A model generated the notes under the pieces. That model was not told the origin of the DNA and searched no databases. It saw nothing but the letters and a program-made list of their open reading frames with translations. From Lacticaseibacillus mingshuiensis (GTDB lineage Bacteria > Bacillota > Bacilli > Lactobacillales > Lactobacillaceae), in NCBI RefSeq assembly GCF_016861785.1, contig NZ_BOLS01000003.1, forward strand, positions 1 to 64,000: a stretch of 64,000 nt of DNA, given 5' to 3'. A program made the translations under genes and the position numbers. Within the stretch, counting starts at the first letter, position 1. Every line of letters starts with the position of its first letter. This document shows, piece after piece, positions 34,942-44,154 of the stretch.

Positions 34942-36102
34942 ATGGGATATTTAGGCACGTTGGCATTGATCTTGGCGGCGACGATGCTGCTGGCGCATTT
35001 TAGCCTGCAGATCGGCGTGCCGGCGGTGATCGGCGAATTGCTGGCCGGCATCATTTTGGGCCCGGCGCTGTTGGGCTGGGTCGCGCCGTCGCATCTGGTC
35101 AGCGAATTCTCCGAGATCGGCGTTATCATTTTGATGTTCATCGCGGGACTTGAGTCGGATCTGACCATGTTGAAAAAATACTTCCGGCCCGGTGTTTTGG
35201 TCGCGGTCATCGGCGTCATTTTCCCCATCGCCCTTATCGGCGGCTTTGCGATGGTGTGGGGCTTTGACTTCACCGCCGCCAGCTTTCTGGGCATCACCTT
35301 TGCCGCAACGTCCGTGTCGATCTCCGTTGAGGTGCTCAAGGAACTCAACGCGCTCGACTCGCGCGGCGGGGCGACCATTCTTGGGGCGGCGGTGGTCGAC
35401 GACATTTTGACCGTGATCATTCTCAGCGTCGCAGTCGGGATGTTTGGCACAGGTGATGGCAACAAATGGCCATTGTGGCTGACGCTATTGTTGCAGCTGG
35501 CGTTTTTCGCCGTCATTTTCTTCGTCGTCAAATGGGCCGCACCATATCTGATGCATTTGGCGGAACGGTTGTTGCCAGGCTCCGCCGTGATGGTGATGTC
35601 CCTGTTGTTGTGCCTGACGATGGCATTTTTGGCGGATCAGTTCGGCTTGTCTGCGGTCATCGGCGCCTTTTTCGCCGGGGTCGCGGTCAGCGAAACGCCA
35701 TATCGAGAAGAGGTCGACGTCAGCATTGGCGCGATCGGGTACGCGCTGTTCATTCCGGTGTTTTTCGTCAGCATCGGGCTGAACATGCGGCTTGACGGCT
35801 TGCTTCAGGATCTGCCGTTCATCGCGATCATCACCGTGCTGGCACTTTTGACAAAATGGGTCGGCTGCGGGCTCGGCGCCAAAATGGCCGGGCTCGATAA
35901 TCACGATGCCGGGGTGGTCGGCGCGGGGATGGTCTCGCGGGGCGAAATGGCGTTGATCGTCGCCCAGATCGGCTTTGATGCCCATTTGCTGGATAAGGAT
36001 TTTTATTCGGCCGTGATCTTGACGATTATTTTGACCACGTTGATCGCGCCATTTATGTTGAAACGGGCGCTGCGGCAAGGCGGGGATGTGGCTGAACAAT
36101 AG
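34942..36102 (+). CDS. Cation:proton antiporter (CPA2, Kef/Nap type)
   Basis: A 386-aa membrane protein with about 12 helices of the monovalent cation:proton antiporter-2 family. Visible family blocks: GVPAVIGELLAGIILGPALLG near the start, LMFIAGLESDL, AAVVDDILTVIILS (the paired-Asp ion-binding site) and MVSRGEMALIVAQIG. It exchanges Na+ or K+ for protons across the membrane and supports pH and salt balance. No C-terminal RCK/TrkA-N domain, unlike full Kef proteins. AAAAGGAGGAGGGGCC precedes the ATG. Confidence 0.9.
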   Translation: MGYLGTLALILAATMLLAHFSLQIGVPAVIGELLAGIILGPALLGWVAPSHLVSEFSEIGVIILMFIAGLESDLTMLKKYFRPGVLVAVIGVIFPIALIGGFAMVWGFDFTAASFLGITFAATSVSISVEVLKELNALDSRGGATILGAAVVDDILTVIILSVAVGMFGTGDGNKWPLWLTLLLQLAFFAVIFFVVKWAAPYLMHLAERLLPGSAVMVMSLLLCLTMAFLADQFGLSAVIGAFFAGVAVSETPYREEVDVSIGAIGYALFIPVFFVSIGLNMRLDGLLQDLPFIAIITVLALLTKWVGCGLGAKMAGLDNHDAGVVGAGMVSRGEMALIVAQIGFDAHLLDKDFYSAVILTIILTTLIAPFMLKRALRQGGDVAEQ

Positions 36103-36120
36103 GCGCAGATTTTTTGTTAG

Positions 36121-36271
36121 GCTGCCCCACCATCCCGCGGACATACGCACCGTAGTCGGGCTTCGCGGGGCAGGGGTGAGGCGTCTAACTGGAACCGTCA
36201 CTCGAGGCGAAGTGCGCCTCAAGGCCAGTCCCAAGTTAGCCGCTCACCCCTGAGCGCCCCGCTACGCATCC
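36121..36271 (-). repeat. Family B hairpin repeat: one full copy and a fragment
   Basis: Full copy 36154-36271 (AGTCGGG to GCTACGCATCC) with outer stem GGGGCAGGGGTGAG/CTCACCCCTGAGCGCCCC and inner stem GAGGCG/CGCCTC. The fragment 36121-36152 is the end of another copy, with its hairpin missing. Confidence 0.85.
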
Positions 36272-36298
36272 TTAACTTGAAAGGATATAACTCTACTG

Positions 36299-36955
36299 AT
36301 GCAGTATTTATTTTTTGATTTTGATGGCACCATTGCAGATTCACATGTTGGGATATTGAATGGCGTGCATTATATGGTCGCCCAGCTCGGCTTGCCGGAT
36401 CTTGGCGACGAGGTCTACCGGACGTTCATCGGGCCGTCGCTTTCCAGCTCCTTGATCAGGACTTATCCGCAATTGACCGAGGATGAGATCAAAGTGGCAA
36501 TCAAACACTATCAGAAGATCTATAGCGAAACTGGGATATTTGAGATGCGCCTTTTTCCTGGCTTGATCGAAGTGCTTACGCAATTGAAAGGCGCGGGGTA
36601 TTCGCTGAATATCGCAAGCGCCAAGCCCGAGCCGATGATCGACCGCATCGTTGCGCACTTCAAGCTGGGCGAGTGGTTCGACGGTTGTTACGGCGCGACG
36701 CTGGATGAAACGGTGCGCGGCACCAAGGCACAAGTGCTGGCTTACGCGCTGGAAAATGCCGGGGCCACGCCGGATGCATCGCTGATGATCGGCGATACGG
36801 ATTCTGATATTCGCGGCGGGCAGGCCAATCACGTCGAAACGCTCGGCGTGACTTATGGCTTTGGCAGCCGCGCCTCACTGGTGGCCGCAGGGGCTGACCT
36901 GTTGATCGATCGAGTGGACGAATTGCCAGGGGCGATCAACCAGCTTTTGGCATAA
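36299..36955 (+). CDS. HAD-superfamily hydrolase, phosphoglycolate phosphatase-like
   Basis: A 218-aa HAD phosphatase: motif I FDFDGTIADS with nucleophile Asp8, motif II around SAKPEPMI, and motif III/IV MIGDTDSDIRGG. The cap inserted after motif I is the four-helix C1 type, as in Gph and PpaX. It probably dephosphorylates a small phosphate ester such as phosphoglycolate. AAAGGATA lies about 12 nt before the ATG, and a family B repeat sits just upstream. Confidence 0.88.
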   Translation: MQYLFFDFDGTIADSHVGILNGVHYMVAQLGLPDLGDEVYRTFIGPSLSSSLIRTYPQLTEDEIKVAIKHYQKIYSETGIFEMRLFPGLIEVLTQLKGAGYSLNIASAKPEPMIDRIVAHFKLGEWFDGCYGATLDETVRGTKAQVLAYALENAGATPDASLMIGDTDSDIRGGQANHVETLGVTYGFGSRASLVAAGADLLIDRVDELPGAINQLLA

Positions 36956-36994
36956 AAAAAAGGGACCGCCGAAAATGGCTGGTCCCAATTTTTT
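36955..36994. terminator. Bidirectional terminator
   Basis: GGGACC...GGTCCC stem with A tract before and AATTTTTTT after, between converging genes. Confidence 0.8.
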
Positions 36995-37461
36995 TACTCG
37001 CCGGCCGCGGCATTTTCAGCAGCCGTGTCCTTGTTAAACAATTTGGTGCCGGTCTCCTTCAACAGGCCAAGCAGCTCATTGAGCTTGGCTTCGCCCATCA
37101 CCTCGACCCAGCGCGCGAATTCTTCTTCGACGGCCACTTCAGCCTCGGCCGCGACGCGTTTCCCCATTGGCGTCAGGGTCAAAATATGGCGACGGTGATC
37201 ATCCGGCGCAAGTTTTTGCGTCAAATAGCCGAGATCGCGCAACACTTTTAGCTGCCGTGCGATCGCCGGTTTCGTGACGCCGCGTTTTTTAACGATGTCC
37301 GTCAGACTGACCGCGGGCAAATGCGCGACATCATAAAGGATTTCATATTGTTCGAACGACAGGCGGTATTTTGCCATCGGCCGCGAGATGCGTGCATCGA
37401 TGTTTTTTATTGTGCTAAAATAGACATCAATAAACGCGGGTAATAAACTGGTTTCTGCCAT
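36994..37461 (-). CDS. MarR-family transcriptional regulator
   Basis: A 155-aa winged-helix regulator: LSFEQYEILYDVAHLPAVSL, recognition-helix region RGVTKPAIARQLKVLRDLGY, wing with PDDHRRHILTLTPMGKRV (the MarR D-x-R-x(3)-L-x-L-T signature) and a helical dimerisation tail ending NAAAGE. ATG 37461 follows GGGAGG; longer upstream starts lack a ribosome site. It is divergent to the alpha/beta hydrolase gene with about 100 bp between, making that gene a likely target. Confidence 0.88.
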   Translation of the reverse strand: MAETSLLPAFIDVYFSTIKNIDARISRPMAKYRLSFEQYEILYDVAHLPAVSLTDIVKKRGVTKPAIARQLKVLRDLGYLTQKLAPDDHRRHILTLTPMGKRVAAEAEVAVEEEFARWVEVMGEAKLNELLGLLKETGTKLFNKDTAAENAAAGE

Positions 37462-37564
37462 CAATTTTTCCTCCCTCACGACTCCCATCGTCATTTTAGC
37501 AGATGGCCCCGCATAAAAAATGAGAATTAGCTGAAAATCCCCTGACAAGTAAAGGAGGTTCCCC

Positions 37565-38500
37565 ATGCGTCATCGACATTACGGGACCACGGCAGTCTGT
37601 GTGGTCTGTTTATTGCTGAGTGCAGGCGTGTTCGGCGCCAGCCAATATTTTTATGATTATGCCTTTGTCCCGGCGAAAAAAACTTTTCTAAGTAGTCACG
37701 AACCGGCTCGTACCACCCGTGCAAAAACTTGGCTTGCCAAAGTGGATAAGGAGACGTGGCACATGCAGGCGGCGGACAGCGACTTGCAACTGGTCGCGGA
37801 TTTTGTCCCGGCTGCGACCAAAACGGCGCGCACGGTGGTCATCGCGCATGGCTACATGAACACCAAAGAGGACATGGCCCCGCAGATCCAGCTGTTCCAC
37901 GATGCCGGCTTCAACGTGCTGGCGCCGGATGACCGCGGACACGGTCAGTCGGAAGGCACCTACATTGGTTACGGCTGGCCGGATCGGCTCGACTACTTGA
38001 AATGGCTGGACAAGCTGCTTGCACGGACGGGCGAAAATAGCCAGATCGCGCTGTACGGCGTGTCGATGGGCGGTGCGACCGTGATGTATTTGTCCGGCGA
38101 GGCGTTGCCAAAACAGGTCGGCTGCATCATCGAAGATTGCGGCTACACCAGCATCATCGACGAATTGGCGTACCAAGCAAAAGCCATGTTCAAGTTGCCG
38201 AAGTGGCCGCTTGTGCCGGCGGTGGCCCTGAACGCCTCTGTGCGCGCGAAGTACAACGTGTTTGACGCGAGTGCTGTCGCGGCGCTTCATCACAACACGC
38301 GCCCAATCTTCTTCATCCATGGCGCGAAGGATGATTTCGTCCCGACAAGCATGGTCTATAAAAATTATGCCGCGACCAATGCCCCCAAGGAACTTTGGGT
38401 CGTCCCAGGGGCGGGGCATGCCAAGAGTGATGAAAAAGATCCGGCGGTTTATGCGGATAAAGTGGTTGGATTCATTAATGCCTATATGCCACCAGCATGA
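37565..38500 (+). CDS. Alpha/beta hydrolase with N-terminal membrane anchor
   Basis: A 311-aa serine hydrolase of the S33/BD-FAE type. An N-terminal hydrophobic segment (residues 10-28) suggests membrane anchoring with the catalytic part outside. HGYMN forms the oxyanion region, GVSMGG the nucleophile elbow (Ser about 165), HGAKDDFVP the Asp and PGAGHAKS the His. Likely an esterase or acyl hydrolase; substrate unknown. AAAGGAGGTTCCCC ribosome site. Probably under the divergent MarR regulator. Confidence 0.88.
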   Translation: MRHRHYGTTAVCVVCLLLSAGVFGASQYFYDYAFVPAKKTFLSSHEPARTTRAKTWLAKVDKETWHMQAADSDLQLVADFVPAATKTARTVVIAHGYMNTKEDMAPQIQLFHDAGFNVLAPDDRGHGQSEGTYIGYGWPDRLDYLKWLDKLLARTGENSQIALYGVSMGGATVMYLSGEALPKQVGCIIEDCGYTSIIDELAYQAKAMFKLPKWPLVPAVALNASVRAKYNVFDASAVAALHHNTRPIFFIHGAKDDFVPTSMVYKNYAATNAPKELWVVPGAGHAKSDEKDPAVYADKVVGFINAYMPPA

Positions 38501-38549
38501 CGGAAACCTCGAATTATTTTCGCGCTTGCGCGGCATATTCTGTGGTTGA

Positions 38550-39002
38550 TCAAATTGCTAATGTGTCGCGCATCACTTGATAAATATGCGCGGCGTCGGC
38601 GTCGGTTCCGCGCAGTTCGTAATCGGCCAAAAATGGGGCGTTGAATTCGGCGGCGTAGCGTTTGGCGGTCAGGCAATACTGTTCGTTGAAGTTGCGATTG
38701 CCCGAGCCAATGATGCCGCGGCACAGCTCGGCGTTGCCGGGTTCGGCCAGGTAGTCGCCCATCGCGGTGGTCATCAGTTCCTTGACGCCGTTATCGATGC
38801 CGTTGCCGCCATCGAGATAGGTCGGCACGAGCACGAAAAACGGCTCGGTCTCGCCGGTCGATTGTGTGGCGTCGGAGATCTCTTTCAGCGCGATCAACGG
38901 CGCCTGGGCGTCGGCTTCGTGCGCGGTTTTTGCAAATTGCTGGAGATGCTGGGCGAAGGCCCGGGTGTTGCCGGAAATTGAGATAAATAAGACGTTGATC
39001 AT
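38550..39002 (-). CDS. nrdI: NrdI flavodoxin-like protein of class Ib ribonucleotide reductase
   Basis: NrdI is an FMN protein that supplies the oxidant to form the dimanganese-tyrosyl radical in NrdF. The 150-aa product has the flavin loop ISGNTRAF near the N-terminus and the NrdI-typical GSGNRNFNEQYCLTAKRYA plus LADYELRGT. CCAAGGAGGATACC precedes the ATG. The nrdE/nrdF genes are not adjacent, so it is a standalone gene. No clear NrdR box was seen upstream. Confidence 0.9.
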   Translation of the reverse strand: MINVLFISISGNTRAFAQHLQQFAKTAHEADAQAPLIALKEISDATQSTGETEPFFVLVPTYLDGGNGIDNGVKELMTTAMGDYLAEPGNAELCRGIIGSGNRNFNEQYCLTAKRYAAEFNAPFLADYELRGTDADAAHIYQVMRDTLAI

Positions 39003-39161
39003 GGTATCCTCCTTGGGCCAAGTGCGGCGGCCACCTCATACTTTACCACGCCGAACGCAAGATGTCGTGGTAAAAGGCTTACGATGCACAAGATGTATTG
39101 CCGTGGGTTTTGCACGGGCAAGCGCGTATTATAATAGAAGAAACACGAAAGGAAGCGCGAC

Positions 39162-40019
39162 ATGGCGAAGCAATATACCGCGACCAGCGCCGGTTGGCTG
39201 GCGTTTTTCTCGATCATTTATGGGGTCTTGCTCACGGTTTTTGCCGTCAGTCTCGGCTTTGCCCTGACGCTGGGCGAGCCGGCGAAACTCAGCGGGCAGC
39301 TCACGAGCCAACCTGCCCTTGGCGTCATCGAAAAAGACGCGAACCGAGTCGTGACAAAGACTGTCACGGACGCTGGCATCACGCTTCCTGATGACGCTGA
39401 GCTAGTGCCGACTGCGGCGCTGAAAGAAGCCCTCAACACCGGCGTTCACGCGGCGGCGAAGATGGATCTTGCCTATGACTTTTCCGCGTTTACGAAAAAG
39501 GTTGCGACCCATACAGAAGCTGTGGTGGCGGAGAGCGGTAAGTCGTTGACGACGAAGCAGAAGACAGCCCTGACCACGGCCTTGGATAAAATGATGGCCA
39601 AGCATGTGCGTACTGAGATCATGCAGCAGGGCTATGGGACCGTGTACGGGTTTGTCGCGTTGGCGCTTGAGACAGCGGCTATCGTTTGCGGGATTCTCGG
39701 CGTGCTGTGCCTCTTGATCATGGGCAAGAGCAGTCACTCCTGGCGCCGGTTCCTTGTGACGTCTGGCCGCATCACCTACGTCATCGGGTTTGTCGGTGGC
39801 ATTGCGGCACTGGTTGTTGCGGTGCCAAACATCGCCGGGTCGATTCATTTCGGCGACCTGCATCCGGAAATTCTTCAGACCATGATCACAGGCTTTGCGG
39901 GGACGTGGCAAACGGTCGCTGGGGTTGTGATCTTGGTGGGGCTGTTGACGGCCGCCGTGGGCCATTTTTTCCGTGGGCCGAGTGGGGAAAAGACGGAGGC
40001 GTCGACGGAAGCGGCGTGA
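39162..40019 (+). CDS. Hypothetical membrane protein, 285 aa
   Basis: One N-terminal helix (LAFFSIIYGVLLTVFAVSLG), an extracytoplasmic region of about 130 residues (40-165, Ala/Lys/Thr-rich), then three helices (VYGFVALALETAAIVCGILG and two more) and a charged tail. No recognised domain, though the layout recalls sensor or envelope-associated proteins. AAAGGAAGCGCGAC precedes the ATG and a TATAAT (39130-39135) gives its promoter. Divergent from nrdI. Confidence 0.65.
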   Translation: MAKQYTATSAGWLAFFSIIYGVLLTVFAVSLGFALTLGEPAKLSGQLTSQPALGVIEKDANRVVTKTVTDAGITLPDDAELVPTAALKEALNTGVHAAAKMDLAYDFSAFTKKVATHTEAVVAESGKSLTTKQKTALTTALDKMMAKHVRTEIMQQGYGTVYGFVALALETAAIVCGILGVLCLLIMGKSSHSWRRFLVTSGRITYVIGFVGGIAALVVAVPNIAGSIHFGDLHPEILQTMITGFAGTWQTVAGVVILVGLLTAAVGHFFRGPSGEKTEASTEAA

Positions 40020-40033
40020 CTGTTGCAGTTATC

Positions 40034-40077
40034 GAGGCCGAACTGCTCAGACCTGAGCGCCCCGCGCCGCACCCTTT
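40034..40077 (-). repeat. Family B repeat fragment
   Basis: GAACTGCTCAGACCTGAGCG and CGCCCCGCGCCGCACCC are the right end of a family B copy; the rest is missing. It lies just upstream of the T-box promoter. Confidence 0.6.
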
Positions 40078-40086
40078 TAAAATCAT

Positions 40087-40115
40087 TTGACGTTTCTCAT
40101 TTTTCTGGTTACAAT
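40087..40115 (+). promoter_or_regulatory. Promoter of the Met T-box operon
   Basis: TTGACG (40087-40092), 17-bp spacer, TACAAT (40110-40115). Confidence 0.8.
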
Positions 40116-40127
40116 CTGGGTAATACA

Positions 40128-40380
40128 TTAGACGAATGCTTTGCGGAGAAGAGTAGCGCAGGCGCGACTGACAGTGAACCCGGCCGGTGGAAAAGGGACA
40201 GTCGCCAATGTGTGAAGATGAGCTCCAAATAGTAACGGGTCGGTTCACGCCGGCCCGCCGACTCGTGGCCGTTACCCCACCCGGTATAGATGTACCACAG
40301 AGGCAGCTTCGGCTGTGAACAAGGGTGGCAGCGCGAGTGATCGCCCCTTGACCGTGAATGGTCGAGGGGCGATTTTTTTC
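40128..40380 (+). promoter_or_regulatory. T-box riboswitch, methionine specifier
   Basis: Stem I has AGTA on its 5' side (AGAGTAGCGCAGG) and, on the 3' side, GAAG-ATG-A, the usual GAA-N-specifier-A layout, giving specifier ATG (40218-40220) for tRNA-Met. The conserved T-box sequence appears as AAGGGTGGCAGCGCG (40321-40335), close to the consensus GGGTGGNACCGCG, and is followed by a strong terminator (TCGCCCCTTGACC/GGTCGAGGGGCGA plus TTTTTTT). Uncharged tRNA-Met would stabilise the antiterminator and switch on the MetE-like gene and luxS. Confidence 0.92.
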
Positions 40381-40413
40381 GTCCTATGATAACTGATAAA
40401 GGAGCACGAGCAG

Positions 40414-41559
40414 ATGGCTTGGCAAAAACCGACAATTAAAAAGGCATTAGATGCACCGTACCGCGCAGATCTGGTTGGCAGCTTGCTGCGACCAGCAGAA
40501 TTGAAAGAGGCCCATGCCGCATTGGCGGCTGGCACAAAATCGCCAGAGGACGTGGCCGCGATTCAAAAAGCCGCGATCCAGCATATCGTTGATGAACAGG
40601 TCCGCCTCGGCTTCAAAGCAGTGACGGATGGCGAATTTTCGCGTCGTTATTGGCACTTGGACTTTCTTTGGGGGCTTGAGGGCATCGATGAAATCAAGCA
40701 CGCCACCTATGAGCACAATTTTAAGGGCGACATCAACGCCGCGGCAAATGTTGAGCTGACCGGCCCAATCAGTTACAACCCCCACCACCCATTTTTCAAA
40801 GCGTACAGCGAATTGCAGTCACTGCTTCCGGAAGGGGTCGTCGCCAAGCAGACCATTCCGAGCCCGATCCTGCTGTTCCGCGACCATCGCACAGACGGCT
40901 GGGAAAAATATTATGATAGCCGCGAGGAACTGCTCGACGCAATCGCGACGGCGTACGGCGACACGATCAACCAGTTCTACATTCTGGGGTGCCGCTACTT
41001 GCAGATCGATGACACCAACTGGGCGTACCTGATTCAAAACCTCAAGGACACGCAAAATGATATTGCCAAGCACTCCGAATTCGTGCAGCTCGCACATGAT
41101 GCGCATGATGTGATCGAGGAAATGCTGGCGATGGCACCACATGACATGGTGATCACCAGCCACATCTGCCGGGGCAATTTCCAGTCGACTTATCTGTTTG
41201 AAGGTGGCTACGAATATATCGTCGAATTCCTGCAGGACCTCAAGTACGACGGTCTGTTTTTGGAATACGACACCGAGCGGGCTGGCGGGTTCGCGCCGCT
41301 TGAGACGCTGTGGAATCATGATCAAAACAAGCGGATCGTGCTGGGCCTGATCACGTCCAAGTTCCCAGAGCTTGAGGATGAGGCGGCCATTCGCGCGAAA
41401 ATCGACGCGGCCAGCCAATATGTCCCACTGGAAAACTTGGCGCTGTCCACGCAATGTGGGTTTGCCTCGACCGAAGAGGGCAACAAGGTCACCGAAGCGG
41501 ATCAATGGGCAAAGCTGGCATTGGTTCAGAAAATTGCTGGTGACGTCTGGTCGGATTGA
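40414..41559 (+). CDS. MetE-like cobalamin-independent methionine synthase domain protein (YxjG/YxjH type)
   Basis: A 381-aa single-barrel protein corresponding to the C-terminal catalytic half of MetE, the form found in many Firmicutes. Visible: [42 protein letters not shown], zinc ligands in SHICRGNF and in LSTQCGFAS. It transfers a methyl group to homocysteine; the donor for single-domain forms is not settled. Controlled by the Met T-box just upstream and followed after 23 bp by luxS, which makes homocysteine. AAAGGAGC precedes the ATG. Confidence 0.92.
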   Translation: MAWQKPTIKKALDAPYRADLVGSLLRPAELKEAHAALAAGTKSPEDVAAIQKAAIQHIVDEQVRLGFKAVTDGEFSRRYWHLDFLWGLEGIDEIKHATYEHNFKGDINAAANVELTGPISYNPHHPFFKAYSELQSLLPEGVVAKQTIPSPILLFRDHRTDGWEKYYDSREELLDAIATAYGDTINQFYILGCRYLQIDDTNWAYLIQNLKDTQNDIAKHSEFVQLAHDAHDVIEEMLAMAPHDMVITSHICRGNFQSTYLFEGGYEYIVEFLQDLKYDGLFLEYDTERAGGFAPLETLWNHDQNKRIVLGLITSKFPELEDEAAIRAKIDAASQYVPLENLALSTQCGFASTEEGNKVTEADQWAKLALVQKIAGDVWSD

Positions 41560-41582
41560 TTTTTTCGAAAGGAAGCAAGCGC

Positions 41583-42056
41583 ATGGCAAAAGTTGAAAGT
41601 TTCACACTGGATCACACAAAAGTTAAGGCCCCGTATGTGCGACTGATCACGGAAGAGCACGGGCCGCAGGGAGATACGATCTCCAATTACGATCTGCGCC
41701 TGGTGCAGCCAAACGCTGCGGCGATCGATACGGCCGGTCTGCATACGATCGAGCATCTGTTGGCGTCGCTGCTGCGCGACCGGATGGATGGCGTGATCGA
41801 CTGCTCCCCGTTTGGCTGTCGCACGGGCTTTCATCTGATCATGTGGGGCGAGCATTCCACGACGGAGGTGGCCAAGGCCTTGAAGTCGAGCCTGGAAGCG
41901 ATCGCCAATGACATCACCTGGGATGATGTGCCCGGCACCACGATCGAGTCGTGCGGGAACTACAAGGACCACAGCTTGTTTTCCGCCAAGGAGTGGTCCA
42001 AGCTGATCTTGAGCCAAGGCATTTCGGACGAGCCATTCGAGCGGCACGAAGTTTAA
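41583..42056 (+). CDS. luxS: S-ribosylhomocysteine lyase LuxS
   Basis: Cleaves S-ribosylhomocysteine to homocysteine and the AI-2 precursor DPD. The 157-aa protein has the zinc site His54, His58 (HTIEH, with catalytic Glu57) and Cys124 (ESCGNYKDH), and catalytic Cys79 in GCRTGF. GAAAGGAAGCAAGCGC precedes the ATG. Placed behind the MetE-like gene under one Met T-box, so methionine shortage raises both homocysteine production and its methylation. No pfs gene is nearby. Confidence 0.97.
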   Translation: MAKVESFTLDHTKVKAPYVRLITEEHGPQGDTISNYDLRLVQPNAAAIDTAGLHTIEHLLASLLRDRMDGVIDCSPFGCRTGFHLIMWGEHSTTEVAKALKSSLEAIANDITWDDVPGTTIESCGNYKDHSLFSAKEWSKLILSQGISDEPFERHEV

Positions 42057-42065
42057 ATTTATTTC

Positions 42066-42117
42066 ACAGCTCACCGGCGTCACGTTGGCAATACGTGATG
42101 GCGGTGAGCTTTTTTAT
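42066..42117 (+). terminator. Terminator of the Met operon
   Basis: AGCTCACCGGCGTCACGT pairs with ACGTGATGGCGGTGAGCT, followed by TTTTTAT. Confidence 0.9.
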
Positions 42118-42400
42118 TTCCCGGGAAAAGTTCGCGGCGGGTGCGAGCAAAATCCTGGCCTGTTCTTTGGTAACGTGGGTGGGACTTGCATATCTGCAAG
42201 ATCCGGGCAATTTGGGTGCCCACTGCCCCTTATTTGCTTGTGAGGAGAGTGAATCTCACATAGACTGAAAAATAACGGACGTACCGTCATTTTGATATTA
42301 GTGAATCTGATCAGTTCACTGATGCTATTTTTGAAAATTATTTGGGGACGAATGCCGCGATACGCCGCGTCATTTTGTCTATTTATTGGAGGAGTTATTC
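42118..42400. other. Gap before the anchored protein gene
   Basis: No gene seen. It is AT-richer than its surroundings with a short hairpin (AGTGAA/TTCACT, about 42300-42320) and a possible -35 (TTGAAA), but no convincing promoter pair. Confidence 0.35.
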
Positions 42401-42793
42401 ATGGATTTTTTGAAAAAGATCAAACCGGCTTATCTGATCGCAATCGTCGCGGTTGTTGTGGTGGTCGTTGCTGGCCTGTTTTTTGCGATGAAACCAAAAG
42501 GGCTTGAAGGCAGTTACGCTTCCGTCAAGAATTCAGAAGATATGTTCACGGGTGAAAAGGTAAAAGACACTGACACCCTCACGTTCAGCGGAGATAAGTT
42601 CAAGGAAGTCACCACGACTGTTACGGCCGGCAAGGTTACGCATAAGGATTCCTGGTCAGGGACCTTCGAAGAAAAGGATGGCGATATTACCTTCTATGGT
42701 GAGACCAATAATGGGCAGACTGGCACACTGAATAAATCGCGGAAGGCCATTTTGATGTATAATGGCGCAACCTTGGTCAAGTCCGACAAGTAA
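42401..42793 (+). CDS. Membrane-anchored extracellular protein, 130 aa
   Basis: MDFLKKIKPAYLIAIVAVVV opens into one hydrophobic helix (residues 10-29) that acts as signal anchor, followed by a soluble domain of about 95 residues, beta-rich (LEGSYASVKNSEDMFTGEKV, DSWSGTFEEKDGDITFYGET). No Cys lipobox. GGAGGAGTTATTC precedes the ATG at 42401. The domain looks like small secreted lipocalin/DUF-type proteins of lactobacilli but is not recognised. Likely in one unit with the lipoprotein gene 64 bp downstream. Confidence 0.65.
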   Translation: MDFLKKIKPAYLIAIVAVVVVVVAGLFFAMKPKGLEGSYASVKNSEDMFTGEKVKDTDTLTFSGDKFKEVTTTVTAGKVTHKDSWSGTFEEKDGDITFYGETNNGQTGTLNKSRKAILMYNGATLVKSDK

Positions 42794-42857
42794 AGATGGA
42801 TCTGTCTCAACGGGATTGACCAGCGACAGGAAGAAGTAGCGGGGTGGCTGCGAAAAG

Positions 42858-43940
42858 ATGAAGAAAACAGGGCTATTGATCGCATTGATGTTACTGGGCG
42901 GGTTGACGATCGGCTGCGGCAATCGCGGTAGGGTGCCAGCCACTGCGCCGGCGCCGGCCAAATCGGCAAAGACGAGCACGCGCGTTAAGGGCGAATCCGG
43001 CAACACAAACAAGGCCACTGACACATCCAAAACAGCCACCGCCAAGAATAAATCAGCTTTCAAAGCGGCCACTACGAAGATGAATTTTTCAAAGATCAAA
43101 CGCGGCGATTATTCGAGTTTGATGGCGGGCAAGTGGACGGAGATCGCCAGCAGCATGCGGCTATACAATGGCACGAAGACTGCGCTGCACGCCGGTGGGA
43201 CCCGGAATTTGACCGTCACGCAAGACGAGATTGCTGACGGGTCGATGCGGTTGCGCGGCGGGGACCTGCTGGACGCAGAAGGGGCGCACAAGCTGGTCTT
43301 TCGCCAGAAGCAGGGGCAATTGTCCGCGTCACTTGTCGATCAGATCGTGGCCACCAACTGGGCAGTGGACTTTTTCCCGTCCGGCACGACGAACGCTTAT
43401 CAGTCGGTGACCGGTGAAGCGAAAAACAAATACAACCTCATCCAGGTCTGGAACTCGATCAACGGGCAGACTGCTGTTTACGCCGAAAATGTGAGTGCGG
43501 CCGACTTGAAAGCATACATGGGCCTTGATGTGCGGGCGCTGGCCAAGGGCGATTATGCCAGCCTGATCGGGACATGGAAAAATCCAACCGATGGCGAAAC
43601 GCTTGAGGTGGTCGACAAAATGGTGAAGAAGCCCGCCAACGTCAAATTGTCTGACGGCGAAGGCATCATGGTCGCCAATCAGGACTACAAAGGCCGGCAT
43701 GAGGTGATCATTGCCGGTAAGGTGGACATGGACGGTTTGATGCAGGCTAGCATCAGCTACTTCATTGACCCAACTGAAGAGCCATCGAGCATGCAACCAC
43801 TCGTTCTTTTGCCCAAAGGCGTCCAGGCGCCAGCGCTTGGCGGGACGATCGAAGATGATTCGGACATGACCCGTGACCGTCTGATTTTAGGAGGCGGCCA
43901 AAGCGGATTTGCCAAACAGGCCTACTACAAGGTAGATTAG
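42858..43940 (+). CDS. Lipoprotein with two DUF6287-like repeats
   Basis: A 360-aa lipoprotein: signal MKKTGLLIALMLLGGLTIGC with lipobox and Cys20, a Lys/Thr/Ala-rich linker (about 22-70), and two copies of a domain that begins IKRGDYSSLMAGKWTEI and later LAKGDYASLIGTWKNP, the signature of DUF6287 in Lactobacillales and streptococci. The function of that domain is unknown. It would sit on the outer face of the membrane. Probably cotranscribed with the preceding anchored protein. Confidence 0.75.
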   Translation: MKKTGLLIALMLLGGLTIGCGNRGRVPATAPAPAKSAKTSTRVKGESGNTNKATDTSKTATAKNKSAFKAATTKMNFSKIKRGDYSSLMAGKWTEIASSMRLYNGTKTALHAGGTRNLTVTQDEIADGSMRLRGGDLLDAEGAHKLVFRQKQGQLSASLVDQIVATNWAVDFFPSGTTNAYQSVTGEAKNKYNLIQVWNSINGQTAVYAENVSAADLKAYMGLDVRALAKGDYASLIGTWKNPTDGETLEVVDKMVKKPANVKLSDGEGIMVANQDYKGRHEVIIAGKVDMDGLMQASISYFIDPTEEPSSMQPLVLLPKGVQAPALGGTIEDDSDMTRDRLILGGGQSGFAKQAYYKVD

Positions 43941-44154
43941 CCAACCACAGGTACGGGATTCGTGCATGACACTCAGAGCCCCGTATTGCTGTCTACCAAA
44001 TAGTGTCAAAGGAGGTCATTCGCTTTTCGGCTTGCATAGCGGGGCTGGCACAACGTTAAGTGTCGGCGCCAATTACAGGCCACGCGCGTCAAGCCGCGCA
44101 AATAGGCACCCCAGTGAAAATTGCTGGGGTGCTTTTTGCGCCCCAAGGTTTGCG

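Noticed and set aside
40023-40232. Short ORF across the T-box leader
   Set aside because: It runs through stem I of the T-box and the promoter, so it is a chance frame.
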